Source: Lanius collurio (taxonomy: Eukaryota; Chordata; Aves; Passeriformes; Laniidae). Taken from it: DNA of 64,000 nt. The notes under the pieces are model-generated. The model had not been told where the DNA came from, made no database searches, and was given only the letters and a program-made list of their open reading frames with translations. Of this stretch, positions 63,749 through 64,000 are shown piece after piece. A program made the translations under genes and the position numbers. Where the stretch lies: assembly GCA_020086605.1 (NCBI GenBank), contig JACBWW010000088.1, positions 281,069 through 345,068 of the forward strand, written 5' to 3'. The first letter of the stretch is position 1. Every line of letters starts with the position of its first letter.

Positions 63749-64000
63749 CGTTCCCGGGAGGCCGAGCCGCTGCCCTCAGCCCCTCGCTGGGCCCGGCCAC
63801 CGTGCCGGCTCCTCACGGCGCCGGTCACATTCGCGGGGCGCAGTGTCAGGAGGGCGCGTGTGACGCCGCCTCGTTTCCTCATCGGCTTCGCAGCCCGACC
63901 TGAAACAGGAAAAGCCGAACGCGCACCCAGGAGCGAGGCCGGGGCCAGGGGCACCCTGGCTGCCCTGCTAGGTCACAGGGGGCAACGGGACCCCCGGCAC
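63060..64000 (-). promoter_or_regulatory. ARHGAP45 CpG-rich 5' region, two start exons
   Basis: CpG-rich sequence surrounds and precedes exon 1a, and a second GC-rich block surrounds exon 1b. On the minus strand GAGGAAAC and CAGGAAAAG, GGAA cores of ETS/PU.1 type, lie 5' of the 1a ATG (about 63870-63920), which would fit blood-cell expression. An ATATTTATTTATT stretch (plus 63281-63296) is a possible TATA-like element for exon 1b. All factor assignments are inference. Confidence 0.5.

Overview
This is vertebrate nuclear DNA, almost certainly from a bird. The evidence is introns with GT-AG borders, several CR1 retroposon 3' ends of the avian type, a GC-rich and repeat-dense gene block, and four genes whose order matches human 19p13.3. 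That region lies on a small microchromosome in chicken, but this assignment is inference and I cannot name the species.

The layout is SBNO2 (+, coding 2701-40833), GPX4 (-, 44409-46167), POLR2E (+, 46691-48515) and ARHGAP45/HMHA1 (-, 51185-63748). SBNO2 and GPX4 converge, GPX4 and POLR2E diverge from one short GC-rich promoter, and POLR2E and ARHGAP45 converge. I rebuilt each coding sequence exon by exon. Reading phase closes across every junction, giving SBNO2 of 1414 aa, GPX4 of 170 aa with a UGA selenocysteine, POLR2E of 210 aa, and ARHGAP45 of 1143 or 1157 aa depending on first exon. All four appear intact.

Positions 1-43030 are SBNO2, a DECH-box helicase-like transcriptional co-regulator. 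They include very large 5' introns, a probable internal promoter with a short alternative first exon (16328-16372), a U12-type intron, a roughly 630-bp minisatellite, four CR1 fragments and a solo LTR in the last intron. Positions 43031-46250 hold the GPX4 3' flank and gene, with a SECIS element and a 42-bp GC-rich minisatellite in intron 1. Positions 46250-49070 are POLR2E, with a second U12-type intron and a spliced 3' UTR. Positions 49470-64000 are ARHGAP45, with F-BAR, C1 and RhoGAP domains and two alternative first coding exons in a CpG-rich 5' region.

The genes do not form one pathway: an RNA polymerase II subunit, a lipid-peroxide-reducing selenoenzyme, a myeloid transcription co-regulator and a haematopoietic Rho GAP. 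The shared features are compact packing, the bidirectional promoter and conserved synteny. Nothing here looks like a new multigene system. The observations most worth following are the internal SBNO2 promoter, the two U12-type introns, a possible CUG-started mitochondrial form of GPX4, and the LTR.
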